Notes: generated from the sequence alone by a model not told the origin. Shown: positions 45,742-54,717, counted from the stretch's first letter. The stretch: DNA of 64,000 nt from Gammaproteobacteria bacterium (GCA_026708965.1 JAPOTY010000027.1:27578-91577); one strand, 5' to 3'. A program made the numbers and translations.

Positions 45742-46689
45742 ATGGGTCCGGTCATGGAGCTGCTGCGCCCTCGCCGCGAAATCGATTTTTTCGGGCGCCG
45801 CCGGATCGCCACGGTCCTGTCCCTGCTCCTGATCGCCGTTTCTATCGTTTCTCTTTCTCTTCGCGGACTGAACCTCGGAATCGACTTTACCGGCGGCGTT
45901 CTTCTGGAGGCCGGTTACACCCAGGACGCCAACCTGGCGACGATCCGGTCGCTTCTTGCCCAGGAGGGCTACGGCGACGCCCAAGTGCAGAATTTCGGCG
46001 CCGCGCGCGACGTGCTGATTCGCGTTCCGCCCAACGAGAGCGTCGATGCGCGGAGCGTTGGCGAGGAATTGCTGGCGGTGTTGCGCGGCGGCGACCCGCA
46101 GGTGCAACTGCGGCGAGTCGAATTCGTGGGGCCGCAGGTGGGCCAGGAACTGACGGAGCGCGGCGGGCTGGCGGTGCTGTTTGCGCTCGTGATGATCCTG
46201 CTCTACGTGATGTTCCGTTTCCAGTGGAAGTTCGCCGTGGGATCGGTGGCTGCGCTGGCCCACGACGTGCTGATCATCCTGGGCATTTTTTCGGTCTTCC
46301 GGTTGCCTTTCGACCTCACCATTCTGGCTGCGGCGCTGGCTGTGATCGGCTACTCCCTCAACGACACCATCGTGGTTTTCGACCGGATCCGCGAGAATTT
46401 CCGCCGCATACGCACCGGCGACGCGCAGGCCATCATGAATACCTCAGTCAATCAAATGCTTGGCCGCACCATCATTACCAGCTTGACCACATTGCTGGTG
46501 CTCGCGGCATTGTTCGTGTGGGGGGGCGAGGCGCTCAAGGGATTTTCCTCGGCGCTGATCATTGGCGTGATCGTGGGGACCTATTCGTCCATCTACGTGG
46601 CCGGCAATACGGCGCTGGCGCTCAATGTGGGCACCACGGATCTGTTGCCGCCGAAAAAAGAGACCGGTAACGATGGCGCAGTGACTTGA
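45742..46689 (+). CDS. secF: Protein translocase subunit SecF
   Basis: 315 residues. N-terminal helix, LNLGIDFTGGVLLEAGY (the SecD/F periplasmic signature), then five helices with AVIGYSLNDTIVVFDRIRENFR and MNTSVNQMLGRTIITSLTTLL. Two possible starts, ATG 45742 and ATG 45754; the first is given. Starts 6 bases after secD. Ends 9 bases from the convergent suhB stop in an AT-rich stretch. Confidence 0.97.
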   Translation: MGPVMELLRPRREIDFFGRRRIATVLSLLLIAVSIVSLSLRGLNLGIDFTGGVLLEAGYTQDANLATIRSLLAQEGYGDAQVQNFGAARDVLIRVPPNESVDARSVGEELLAVLRGGDPQVQLRRVEFVGPQVGQELTERGGLAVLFALVMILLYVMFRFQWKFAVGSVAALAHDVLIILGIFSVFRLPFDLTILAAALAVIGYSLNDTIVVFDRIRENFRRIRTGDAQAIMNTSVNQMLGRTIITSLTTLLVLAALFVWGGEALKGFSSALIIGVIVGTYSSIYVAGNTALALNVGTTDLLPPKKETGNDGAVT

Positions 46690-46698
46690 TAAAATAGA

Positions 46699-47508
46699 TT
46701 ATTTATCAGCTACTTGTTTATAATTTCTCATAATATTATCAAATAACTTCCTGAGATCTCCGTACACCTTGGGCGTGCCTGCCAGCACATGCCCTGATTC
46801 CATGCAGTCGGTGTCCGGCTGAAGCCCGGAGATCCAGCCGCCTGCCTCCTCTATGAGCAGGGCGCCTGCCGCGATATCCCACGGTTCGAGGCCAAATTCC
46901 CAGAAGCCGTCAAGCCGGCCCGCCGCCACGTAAGCCAGGTCCAGAGCTGCGGCGCCAGGACGGCGCACCCCCGAAGTTTGGCGCATCACCTGGCGCAGCA
47001 TGCGCATGTACACATCCACCCATTGCAGGTTGCGGCGATAGGGAAAACCGGTTCCGATCAGGCTCCCCGCCAGCGCCTGATGGCTGCTCACCCGAATCCG
47101 CCGCTCATTCAGGCGGGCGCCGCCGCCGCGGGTGCAGGTGAACATTTCCTGGCGCAGCGGATCGTAGATCACGCCGAGCTGCAGTTCGCCTTGGCGGCGC
47201 AAAGCCACCGATACGCAGAAAACAGGGAAGCGGTGGATATAGTTGGTCGTGCCGTCCAGGGGATCGATGATCCATTCGAACTCGCTATCGCCGCGGGCGC
47301 CGCCTTCCTCGCCGAGAAAGGCGTGGTCCGGGTAGCCGTTGCGAATATGGTCCACAATGATCCGTTCGGCCGCTTCGTCCACTTCCGTGACCAGTTCGTT
47401 GGGGCTTTTGCTGCGCACCGTGAGCGATTCAATGCGGTCCGCATAGCGCAGCGCCATATCGCCGGCCCGCCGGGCGGCGGAGGTGGCGGTATTCAGCAAG
47501 GGCATCAT
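46699..47508 (-). CDS. suhB: Inositol-1-monophosphatase family protein
   Basis: 269 residues. Seen: metal-binding DPLDGTTNYIH, GEEGG (second ligand set) and the C-terminal EPWDIAAGALLIEEAGG. Hydrolyses inositol phosphates with Mg2+, and in E. coli also joins rRNA antitermination complexes. suhB beside the isc/secDF region is a conserved gammaproteobacterial arrangement. ATG 47508, or the next codon, starts it. Confidence 0.95.
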   Translation of the reverse strand: MMPLLNTATSAARRAGDMALRYADRIESLTVRSKSPNELVTEVDEAAERIIVDHIRNGYPDHAFLGEEGGARGDSEFEWIIDPLDGTTNYIHRFPVFCVSVALRRQGELQLGVIYDPLRQEMFTCTRGGGARLNERRIRVSSHQALAGSLIGTGFPYRRNLQWVDVYMRMLRQVMRQTSGVRRPGAAALDLAYVAAGRLDGFWEFGLEPWDIAAGALLIEEAGGWISGLQPDTDCMESGHVLAGTPKVYGDLRKLFDNIMRNYKQVADK

Positions 47509-47584
47509 GGCGAATTAGGCCGGATTGGCGGCTTAAAGCGCGCGCGGCGCCAGTGGCGTCGGCTGCTCGGGCGCCGGTCTGTGG

Positions 47585-48199
47585 TTATGCCGTGAGCGCA
47601 GCGGGCGGAGACAGGCCGGGAGGCGCGCAATCGGAAGCGGCAAGCCTTGAGAATTCCTCGTAGCGCTCCATCTCCATCGGAAATTCCTTAAGGGTATGCG
47701 GATGCCAGACCCGCCTAGGCAGCAGATCGAGGTCGCCTCCGTAAACATGCAGGGCCACCGCAGGCTCATCCGTCGCGCATTCGGCCACATGGATGGCATC
47801 GATCTTCATGTGGAATACCGAGCCGGTTTCCAAGACGATATCGTTGATCGGGGCCAGGCCGTTTTGGCCGCAGCGCCGGTAGAAGGTATTCCTCTCCTTT
47901 CCGCTGAGCATGAGCATGGCCGCCCAGGTGGAGTGATCGTGCGGCGGGGTGCGCAAGCCGGGACAAAAGCAGATGCGCATCATCGTCAGGTTGGGGGAGC
48001 GGTAGAAAATCTGCCGGTCGGGCGCATCCTCCGCCTTGGCGCAGGAGCAAAAATCCAGCGCTTCGCGCACATCATCCAAGCGGCCCCTCAGCGTCTTGAG
48101 GGCATCATGCACTGCGCTGCAGGGGTTCGGGCCTTGCGCTGCCTTGGCACTCTGCTCAACGATATCGAAAACGTGCAAGCGGAATCCCCCCGACCGCAT
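47585..48199 (-). CDS. Cysteine-dioxygenase-like cupin (COG5553 type)
   Basis: 204 residues. The cupin core is seen as FCPGLRTPPHDHSTWAAM and HVAECATDEPAVALHVYGGDL, giving a three-His metal site like that of thiol dioxygenases. Such enzymes oxidise a thiol to a sulfinic acid using Fe(II) and O2. It lacks enough similarity to name cysteine as substrate; a mercaptopropionate-type dioxygenase is equally possible. Divergent from iscS-iscU, 126 bases apart, and upstream of suhB on the same strand, so sulfur metabolism is a reasonable link. Confidence 0.75.
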   Translation of the reverse strand: MRSGGFRLHVFDIVEQSAKAAQGPNPCSAVHDALKTLRGRLDDVREALDFCSCAKAEDAPDRQIFYRSPNLTMMRICFCPGLRTPPHDHSTWAAMLMLSGKERNTFYRRCGQNGLAPINDIVLETGSVFHMKIDAIHVAECATDEPAVALHVYGGDLDLLPRRVWHPHTLKEFPMEMERYEEFSRLAASDCAPPGLSPPAALTA

Positions 48200-48325
48200 A
48201 CTGATTCAAACGAGTATTCTAACGGCAACGAATTGTTATGCTAGTGTGCTGTGCCGGAGGTCTGTCCGCCTTTGGATGCGAAAGCGCGGCCTCGGCGCGC
48301 CTGCGCCGATCCACTTTTATTCAGC

Positions 48326-49825
48326 ATGAAGCCAATATCCGATTCCGAACTGGTTTACATGGATTATGCGGCCTCCGCGCCGATGGATCCGCGGGTGGCG
48401 GCGCGCATGAGCAAATGGCTCCGCCAAGGCCCTTACGCCAACCCGGCTTCAGCGCACGGTCCCGGAAAGGCGGCAAAACGCCTGGTCGCCAAGGCGGCTA
48501 GGCAGGTAGGCGCTCTGGCGGGCCTATCGGCGGACGAGGTGGTATTTACCTCAGGCGCAACGGAATCCATAGGCTTGGCGGTGACGGGCGCGGCTCGTTA
48601 CCGGCGCAGTGAAGGCCGCCACGTGGTCACCGGCCTCAGCGAACACCCGGCTGGCCTCAATTCCTGCCTTGCCCTGAAGCGGGAAGGCTTCGATCTGACA
48701 TGCCTGGAACCGGACAGGCGCGGCGTGATTTCCGCGGACGCCTTGCGCTCGGCGCTGCGCGGCGACACCGTTTTGGTATCCCTGATGCACGTCAACAACG
48801 AGATTGGCGTGGTTCATGATATCGCCGGATTTGCCGCGATTTGCCGCGATCATGGCGCTTGGCTGCATGTGGACGCCGCGCAGAGCGCCGGAAAGCTGCC
48901 GCTGGACATGCAGGCGCTTGGAATCGATCTGCTGTCGCTGAGCGCGCACAAAATATACGGTCCGAAGGGCGTGGGCGCTTTGTGCATCAACCGCCGGCGC
49001 GTTCCCCGGATCGAGCCGCTGCTGCATGGAGGCGGTCAGCAGCGGGGCTTGCGTCCCGGCACGCTGCCGACTCATCAGATTGCGGGCCTGGGCCTCGCAT
49101 GCGAGCTCGCGGCCGGGGCAATGCGGGCGGAAGGCGCTCGCCTGCGGGGCCTTCAGGATCGTCTCTGGAGCGGGCTCAGCGCTCCCGGCGGCGTGCTGCT
49201 TAACGGCGCCGGCGCCGAGCGCGCGCCCGGAATTCTTAGCGTGAGCGTGGAAGGCGTGGAATCGAACAGCCTGGTCAACGCCCTTGAAGGCGTTGCATTG
49301 TCGCTGGGGTCGGCTTGCTCGCGGGTCCAGGACGAGCCTTCAGCGGTATTGAGGTGCATCGGGCGCTCCCCGTTGCTGGCGGCCAGCACGCTGCGGTTCA
49401 GTATCGGCAGGTTTACGACCGAAGCGGAGATCGACAGAGTCTGTGAACTATTCGCAGGGGCGGTTGCGTCATTGCGCGCTCTGGCCGACGAGGCGCCCGC
49501 GATCGCCCCGGTTTCGGGGCGGATTACCGTGGGCGAGGGCGGCCGCCGCAAGGCGGGTGCCTGGGTGCGCCTGGAGGCGCGGTGGGAAGGGGATGCGGCT
49601 GTCGAAACCGCTTTTCGCGTCTTCGGTCCGCCCATTCTGGAGCAAGCGGCGCGCAGCGCCGCCAGCGCGCTCAAGGAGAAAGGCCGGGGCCTCTGTGTGG
49701 CGGACTGGTCCCGGCAGATCAACAGAACGCTCAATCCGCCCCCGGAATCCCGGTCGGTGCTCTTATGCGCTCGCGACGCCTTGCAAGGCTGCCTTCAGGG
49801 CGGGGATAATTGGGCCGCCGAGTAG
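48326..49825 (+). CDS. Cysteine desulfurase IscS fused to a degenerate IscU-like domain
   Basis: 499 residues from ATG 48326, without a clear Shine-Dalgarno. Residues ~1-385 are an IscS/NifS enzyme: PLP-lysine in SLSAHKIYGPKG (Lys209), HVDAAQSAGKLP, and the sulfur-carrying Cys331 in SLGSACSRV. Residues ~395-499 align with IscU (GAWVRLEARWEGDAAVETAFRVFG, CARDALQGCL), but the three scaffold Cys are replaced: no Cys near KAGAW, FGPP for YGCG, SRSVL for KIHCS. So the added domain may dock IscU-like partners instead of building clusters. It heads iscA-ndk-rlmN. Confidence 0.88.
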   Translation: MKPISDSELVYMDYAASAPMDPRVAARMSKWLRQGPYANPASAHGPGKAAKRLVAKAARQVGALAGLSADEVVFTSGATESIGLAVTGAARYRRSEGRHVVTGLSEHPAGLNSCLALKREGFDLTCLEPDRRGVISADALRSALRGDTVLVSLMHVNNEIGVVHDIAGFAAICRDHGAWLHVDAAQSAGKLPLDMQALGIDLLSLSAHKIYGPKGVGALCINRRRVPRIEPLLHGGGQQRGLRPGTLPTHQIAGLGLACELAAGAMRAEGARLRGLQDRLWSGLSAPGGVLLNGAGAERAPGILSVSVEGVESNSLVNALEGVALSLGSACSRVQDEPSAVLRCIGRSPLLAASTLRFSIGRFTTEAEIDRVCELFAGAVASLRALADEAPAIAPVSGRITVGEGGRRKAGAWVRLEARWEGDAAVETAFRVFGPPILEQAARSAASALKEKGRGLCVADWSRQINRTLNPPPESRSVLLCARDALQGCLQGGDNWAAE

Positions 49826-49845
49826 GCAACACGAGGATCAATTCC

Positions 49846-50169
49846 ATGGGCTTGCGGCTTACCCCCCGTGCTGAGGCAAGGGTGATGGAGTATCTGCGGC
49901 GCCGCGGCAGCGGTTTGGGCTTGCGCGTGGGCGTGACCGAGACCGGCTGCTCGGGATATTCGTACGTGCTGGATTACGCCGATGAAGTGGGCAGCGACGA
50001 TTTGGTCCTGCGCCAGAACGAACTGAACATCATTGTGGCGCGCGAAAGCCTGCCGTTGCTGGATGGCACGGAAGTCGATTTTGTTCAGAAAGAACTCAAC
50101 GAGCAATTTGTATTCACCAATCCCAACGCGACCGGCGAATGTGGCTGCGGAGAAAGCTTTACCGTATGA
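49846..50169 (+). CDS. iscA: Iron-sulfur cluster assembly protein IscA
   Basis: 107 residues from ATG 49846, GAGG upstream. A-type carrier with all three Cys present: Cys35 (TGCSGYSY) and Cys99, Cys101 (ECGCGESF). Accepts clusters or iron and delivers them to apoproteins. It follows the fused IscS gene by 20 bases and overlaps ndk by 4 (ATGA). The normal neighbours iscU, hscB, hscA and fdx are missing here. Confidence 0.95.
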   Translation: MGLRLTPRAEARVMEYLRRRGSGLGLRVGVTETGCSGYSYVLDYADEVGSDDLVLRQNELNIIVARESLPLLDGTEVDFVQKELNEQFVFTNPNATGECGCGESFTV

Positions 50170-50588
50170 GCGAGCGAACCTTGTCCATGATCAAGCCCGA
50201 TGGCGTGGCCCGCGATCTTATCGGCGAAATCTACCGGCGATTCGAAGCGGCCGGCCTGCATGTCGTGGGCGCCCGCATGATTCGCCTCGACCAGCGGAAG
50301 GCGCGAGCGTTTTACCAGGTGCATCGGGAGCGGCCCTTTTTCGATGACTTGGTGGCGTACATGACTTCGGGGCCCATCATGGTGCAGGTGCTGGAAGGCG
50401 AGAATGCGATTCAGCGCAATCGCGAATTGATGGGCGCCACCGATCCGGCCCGGGCCGACGCCGGCACGGTTCGCGCGGATTATGGCGAGAGCGTCGAGCG
50501 CAATGTGGTGCACGGATCGGACGGGCCGGGAACCGCCAGGGAGGAAATCGATTTTTTCTTCCAGCCGGACGAACTGCATTCACGCTAG
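50166..50588 (+). CDS. ndk: Nucleoside diphosphate kinase
   Basis: 140 residues, normal size. Seen: [16 protein letters not shown], active-site His116 in NVVHGSDG and the terminal E-I-D-F-F-F segment. Transfers gamma-phosphates between nucleotides through a phospho-His. Overlaps iscA and precedes rlmN by 25 bases, as in many gammaproteobacteria. Confidence 0.97.
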   Translation: MSERTLSMIKPDGVARDLIGEIYRRFEAAGLHVVGARMIRLDQRKARAFYQVHRERPFFDDLVAYMTSGPIMVQVLEGENAIQRNRELMGATDPARADAGTVRADYGESVERNVVHGSDGPGTAREEIDFFFQPDELHSR

Positions 50589-50613
50589 CGCGCTGGCGGG
50601 GCCAGGAGGTTCA

Positions 50614-51690
50614 ATGCCGGATTCCGCCTCATTGCTTGGTTTGCCCAGAGGCGAGCTTGAGAATTGGTTCACCTCGCGGGGCGAAGCCGCTTTCCGGGCG
50701 CGCCAATTGATGCGTTGGCTGTACCACCGCGGCGAACTGGAGCCGCTGCGGATGACGGACATGGCCCTTTCCCTGAGGGAGTCGCTGAGCGATTCGGCCG
50801 GGCTGGTCCTGCCGCCAATCGTTCAGCGCCGGCGTTCCGCCGACGGCACGCGGAAATGGCTGCTGGATGTGGGCGGCGGCCAGGTCGTGGAGACCGTGTT
50901 CATACCGGAGCCCGGGCGCGGCTCGCTCTGTGTTTCGTCGCAGGTTGGATGCGCGGTGAACTGCCCGTTTTGCGCGACCGGCCAGATGGGATTCAGCCGC
51001 AACCTGAGCGCCGCCGAAATCGTGGCGCAGACGCTGGTTGCCCGGCGCGAGCTGGAGCCGGAAGGCAGAACGATCACCAATATCGTGTTCATGGGCATGG
51101 GCGAGCCGCTGGCTAACTTTCGCGAAGTGGCCCGGGCCGCATCGGTTTTTCTGGACCACTTGGGCCTTGGGCTTTCGCGACGGCGGGTGACCCTCAGCAC
51201 CAGCGGCATCACGCCGCGCATTGGAAAGCTGGCGGAAGTGTCCCGCGTTGCCTTGGCTGTGTCGCTGCACGCGCCCGACGATGAGTTGCGCAACCGGCTG
51301 GTGCCGTTGAACAGGCGCTACCCGCTGGGTCCGCTGCTGGAGGCCTGCTGGGATTACGCGCGGGCCACCGAAAGCCGTGAAATCACCTTCGAGTATGTCA
51401 TGCTGGATGGGGTCAACGATCAGCCGGGCCAGGCTGCCGCGCTGGTCGGCCTGCTCCGCGGCCGGCCCGCCAAGCTCAATCTGATTCCCTACAACCCTGT
51501 TTGCGGCACGCCATTCGCGTGCTCGCCGCGCCCGGCCATCGACCGTTTTCGGCAAACGCTGCTGGATGCCGGCGTGATGACGATGACGCGCAAGACGCGG
51601 GGCGACGATATCGAGGTGGCCTGCGGCCAACTGCGGGGCACTGTGCTCAACGGCATGAGCGTCCCCCGCGGCATGAGGGCGAGGGCATGA
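50614..51690 (+). CDS. rlmN: Dual-specificity 23S rRNA/tRNA adenine C2-methyltransferase
   Basis: 358 residues from ATG 50614 with AGGAGG upstream. Radical SAM cluster CxxxCxxC at Cys113, 117 and 120 (GCAVNCPFC), the GMGEPL loop and LSTSGITPRI. Two further Cys near the C-terminus (RKTRGDDIEVACGQL) include the methyl-accepting Cys. Methylates A2503 of 23S rRNA and A37 of some tRNAs. Its stop overlaps pilF. Confidence 0.97.
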   Translation: MPDSASLLGLPRGELENWFTSRGEAAFRARQLMRWLYHRGELEPLRMTDMALSLRESLSDSAGLVLPPIVQRRRSADGTRKWLLDVGGGQVVETVFIPEPGRGSLCVSSQVGCAVNCPFCATGQMGFSRNLSAAEIVAQTLVARRELEPEGRTITNIVFMGMGEPLANFREVARAASVFLDHLGLGLSRRRVTLSTSGITPRIGKLAEVSRVALAVSLHAPDDELRNRLVPLNRRYPLGPLLEACWDYARATESREITFEYVMLDGVNDQPGQAAALVGLLRGRPAKLNLIPYNPVCGTPFACSPRPAIDRFRQTLLDAGVMTMTRKTRGDDIEVACGQLRGTVLNGMSVPRGMRARA

Positions 51691-52223
51691 AGGCGCTGAA
51701 GCTGCTTGCTGTTGCCGCGCTCGCCGCCGGCTGCCAGGCGGGCATGGCGGGGAATCCGCAGGCCTCGGCGCTCAATGTGGAGCTTGGTGTTTCGTACTTG
51801 GAGCAAGGACGCGCCGAGCTGGCGCGCGACAAGCTGATCCGGGCGACGCGGCAGGATCCACGCTCGGGGAATGCGCATCGGATGCTGGCGCTGGCCTACG
51901 AGAGCCTAGGCAACAATCCGGCGGCCGAGCGGCACTACCGGCAGGCTGTTCGAGTCGCGCCCCGCGATATCGAGGCGCTCAACAGCCTTGGAGTGTTCCT
52001 GTGCCGGCGGGCCGGCCAAGCCCGTGAGGGCTTGGCTTTCCTTCGGCGGGCGGCTGGGGAGGCATCCCCGATGCGGCGCGCGGCGGTGTACGCCAACAGC
52101 GGCGTTTGCGAGTTCACCAGCGACGCGGCGAGCGCGGCGAAGTGGTTTCGCCGCGCTCTGGAACTGGATCCCGGGCAGACCGCAGCCCGGGCGCTGCTGG
52201 AGCAGCTTGAAACGCAGAACTGA
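51687..52223 (+). CDS. pilF: Type IV pilus biogenesis lipoprotein PilF/PilW (TPR)
   Basis: 178 residues. Lipoprotein signal with LAAGC, then TPR units (ALNVELGVSYLEQGRAELARDKLIRATRQDP and HRMLALAYESLGNNPAAERHYRQAVRVAP). PilF pilots the secretin PilQ to the outer membrane. Somewhat shorter than the ~250-residue P. aeruginosa protein. Placed between rlmN and rodZ as expected; no other pilus genes occur in this window. Confidence 0.92.
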   Translation: MKALKLLAVAALAAGCQAGMAGNPQASALNVELGVSYLEQGRAELARDKLIRATRQDPRSGNAHRMLALAYESLGNNPAAERHYRQAVRVAPRDIEALNSLGVFLCRRAGQAREGLAFLRRAAGEASPMRRAAVYANSGVCEFTSDAASAAKWFRRALELDPGQTAARALLEQLETQN

Positions 52224-52240
52224 CCAGGAGACTTGCCGAT

Positions 52241-52654
52241 ATGGCAGATACGATACAAACCCCCTCCGGCTCGTACGGGGAGCGTCTGCAGTCCGCGCGC
52301 CGCGCGCAGATGATCACGGTCGAAGATGTGGCGCAGGAGCTTAGGCTTTCGACGGATGCCGTCAACGCCCTTGAGGCCGGTGAAATCGAGATTTTTGGCG
52401 CCCATGCGCATGCGGTGGGCCATTTGCGTTGCTATTGCAAGCTGCTGGATATCAGCCCTGACGAATTGCTGGCCGACTACCGCAGCCATTATCCGGACTG
52501 GGACCGCCTGCCGGCCAAGGTGGGCTTGGTGCCGTCCAGAATCCAGCGCTGGGGCCGCCTGAAGCTGGTGGCTTGGATTTTGGGCGTTGCAGCGGTTCTG
52601 CTGATTGCCTACCAGTTCTGGGGCGACTTGGTTGTGAGCTGGCTCTCGGGCTAG
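52241..52654 (+). CDS. rodZ: RodZ-like protein, shortened
   Basis: 137 residues; E. coli RodZ has 337. Residues ~10-75 are the Cro/XRE-like helix-turn-helix that binds MreB (ERLQSARRAQMITVEDVAQELRLSTDAVNALEAGE), followed by a basic stretch and one membrane helix (LKLVAWILGVAAVLLIAYQF). The periplasmic beta domain is absent, and the stop comes soon after the helix with no frame continuing downstream. May still act as an MreB anchor. AGGAGA precedes the ATG. Confidence 0.88.
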   Translation: MADTIQTPSGSYGERLQSARRAQMITVEDVAQELRLSTDAVNALEAGEIEIFGAHAHAVGHLRCYCKLLDISPDELLADYRSHYPDWDRLPAKVGLVPSRIQRWGRLKLVAWILGVAAVLLIAYQFWGDLVVSWLSG

Positions 52655-52703
52655 CGGCAGGCAGGCGGCCAAGAGGGCTTAGGGACGAATTTGCAGGCAG
52701 CGC

Positions 52704-53990
52704 GTGCCGTCAAGACTTATTCAATCGGTTCGTGGCGTCCGGGATCTGAAGCCGGCCGAGGCCTCGGCTTGGAGGCATGCCGAGGAGGTTGTCCGCTCGA
52801 TCCTCGAGGGCGGCGGATACCGCGAGTTTCGAGTCCCTGTGCTGGAGCATGCGGAGCTGTACCGGCGTTCGGTGGGCGAGCAAACCGATATCGTGCAAAA
52901 GGAGATGTACAGCCTTGAAGGAGGCAAGGGGCAAACCCTTACGCTGCGGCCGGAGGCCACTGCGGGGATGGTGCGGGCGGCGCTTGAGCACGGGCTGCAC
53001 CGAGGGCGCCACCGGTTCTGGTGCGCCGGTCCGATGTTTCGCAGGGAACGTCCGCAACGCGGCCGGCTGCGTCAGTTTCATCAGTTCGACGCCGAAGCGA
53101 TCGGCTACGCGGGCCCCGACATTGATGCGGAGTTGATCGCGCTGGCGGCGCGCATTTTCCGGGCGCTGGGCGTGGACGGGCTGGTGCTGGAGATCAACAG
53201 CCTCGGCGGCGCCCAATGCCGCCGATCCTATCGGCAGAACCTTCGGGCGTACTTCCAGGATCATTTCGAATCGCTGGATGCGGACAGCCGCGTGCGGCTG
53301 GATGCCAATCCGCTGCGTATTCTCGACAGCCGCAATCCGCAGATGTCGGAGCTGATCGCGGGCGCCCCCGACATCGCGGAATTTTTGGAGCCCGAATCAG
53401 CCAGGCATCTGTCCGGCCTCGAATCGCTGCTCGCCTCCATCGGGCTGCCGTATCGCCGCAATCCCAAGCTGGTGCGGGGATTGGATTATTACTCGAGGAC
53501 GGTTTTCGAGTTCCTCACGGATCGGCTGGGCGCGCAGAACGCGGTGTGCGCCGGCGGCCGTTACGACGGCCTGGTTGAGCAACTGGGCGGCCCGCCCACT
53601 CCTGCGATCGGCTGGGCTATGGGCATCGAGCGCCTGATGGAACTTGCGTCGGCTTCTCCGCCCCCGGAACGAACCCGGGTTTATCTGGTGCTGCTGGGCG
53701 GCCTTGCGGTGCAGCAGGCCGGCCTGCAACTGGCGGAGAGGCTCCGCAGCGAATGCGCCTTGCTGGATTTGGAAATGCACTGCGGAGGGGGAGGGGCGCG
53801 GGCCCAAATGCGCCATGCAAGCCGATCCGGAGCGCGCTATGCGGTGATTATCGGCGAACAGGAGCTGGCTGTTGGAGAGGCAGGCTTGAAGGACCTTCGG
53901 AGCGAGGCCGGGCAGCAGGCCATCCCGCTGGCGGAACTTCCGAGGGTGCTTCGGGATCGCGCCGACCGTACAATTCCGGCCCATGGATGA
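52704..53990 (+). CDS. hisS: Histidyl-tRNA synthetase
   Basis: 428 residues, full length. Class II synthetase: motif 2 in FWCAGPMFRRERPQRGRLRQFHQFDAE, the histidine loop GLDYYSRTVFEFL, motif 3 GIGWAMGIERL-type (AIGWAMGIERLME) and a C-terminal anticodon-binding domain. GTG start 52704. The hisS slot is normally preceded by ispG, which is absent here (only 50 bases from rodZ). Overlaps yfgM by 8 bases. Confidence 0.97.
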   Translation: MPSRLIQSVRGVRDLKPAEASAWRHAEEVVRSILEGGGYREFRVPVLEHAELYRRSVGEQTDIVQKEMYSLEGGKGQTLTLRPEATAGMVRAALEHGLHRGRHRFWCAGPMFRRERPQRGRLRQFHQFDAEAIGYAGPDIDAELIALAARIFRALGVDGLVLEINSLGGAQCRRSYRQNLRAYFQDHFESLDADSRVRLDANPLRILDSRNPQMSELIAGAPDIAEFLEPESARHLSGLESLLASIGLPYRRNPKLVRGLDYYSRTVFEFLTDRLGAQNAVCAGGRYDGLVEQLGGPPTPAIGWAMGIERLMELASASPPPERTRVYLVLLGGLAVQQAGLQLAERLRSECALLDLEMHCGGGGARAQMRHASRSGARYAVIIGEQELAVGEAGLKDLRSEAGQQAIPLAELPRVLRDRADRTIPAHG

Positions 53991-54717
53991 TTTTCTCACC
54001 GATCAGCAGCAGGCCGCGCGGGTGCGGTCCTGGGTGCGACAGTATGCGCCGCCGGCGGCAGTGGCGCTGGCGATTGGAATCGGCGGCTATTTCGGCTACG
54101 ACCAGTGGCAGGCGCTCGGCGAGCAGCAGACCGCCGAAGCCTCCGAACGCTTCGAGGAGTTAAGGGACATCCTTGATTCCAGCAACCGGGATGGGGCCGA
54201 GGAGCTTCATCAGCGGCTGCTTGCCGATTTTCCTGAAAGCGCTTACGCGGATCATGCGCGCTTGTTGATGGCCAAGGAGTATGTCGAGACCACCCGGCCC
54301 GCCATGGCCGCGGAGGAGTTGCGCGAACTGATTGCGGGCACCGCCGACAGCGACTTGCGGCAACTGGCCCGGCTGCGCCTGGCGCGCGTCTATCTCTATA
54401 TGGACCGCCCGCAGGACGGGCTGGAAGTGCTTGAAGCAGGAACGCCATCCGATTCCTGGCAGCCGCTCACCGAGGATGCCCGCGGCGATCTGCACCGGGC
54501 GCTGGGACAGGTGGAGAAGGCGCGAACCGCGTACCAGGCGGCTCTGGACCGCACCGGACAGGCGGATTTCGGCTGGATTCGCATGAAACTGGATGATCTT
54601 GCCGGACAGGCGGATGCGCAGGACGCTGCGGATGAAGAGGCCGCTGGCGGCGAGGATCAAAGGCCTGCCGCCGCGGAGCAAGGGAATGCCGTCGATGCCG
54701 CTGCGGAACTGGAATGA
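53983..54717 (+). CDS. yfgM: YfgM-like membrane-anchored TPR protein
   Basis: 244 residues. One N-terminal helix (PPAAVALAIGIGGYFGYDQW), then TPR_21-type repeats with acidic C-terminal tail (DAADEEAAGGEDQRPAAAEQG). In E. coli YfgM binds SecYEG and periplasmic chaperones with PpiD. The order hisS-yfgM-bamB-der is conserved. Confidence 0.93.
   Translation: MDDFLTDQQQAARVRSWVRQYAPPAAVALAIGIGGYFGYDQWQALGEQQTAEASERFEELRDILDSSNRDGAEELHQRLLADFPESAYADHARLLMAKEYVETTRPAMAAEELRELIAGTADSDLRQLARLRLARVYLYMDRPQDGLEVLEAGTPSDSWQPLTEDARGDLHRALGQVEKARTAYQAALDRTGQADFGWIRMKLDDLAGQADAQDAADEEAAGGEDQRPAAAEQGNAVDAAAELE

Noticed and set aside
43849..46263. An 804-codon open frame on the minus strand across secD and secF
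   Set aside because: It is antisense to clear secDF genes; its composition (His/Gln/Arg-rich) is the usual shadow of GC-rich coding sequence.
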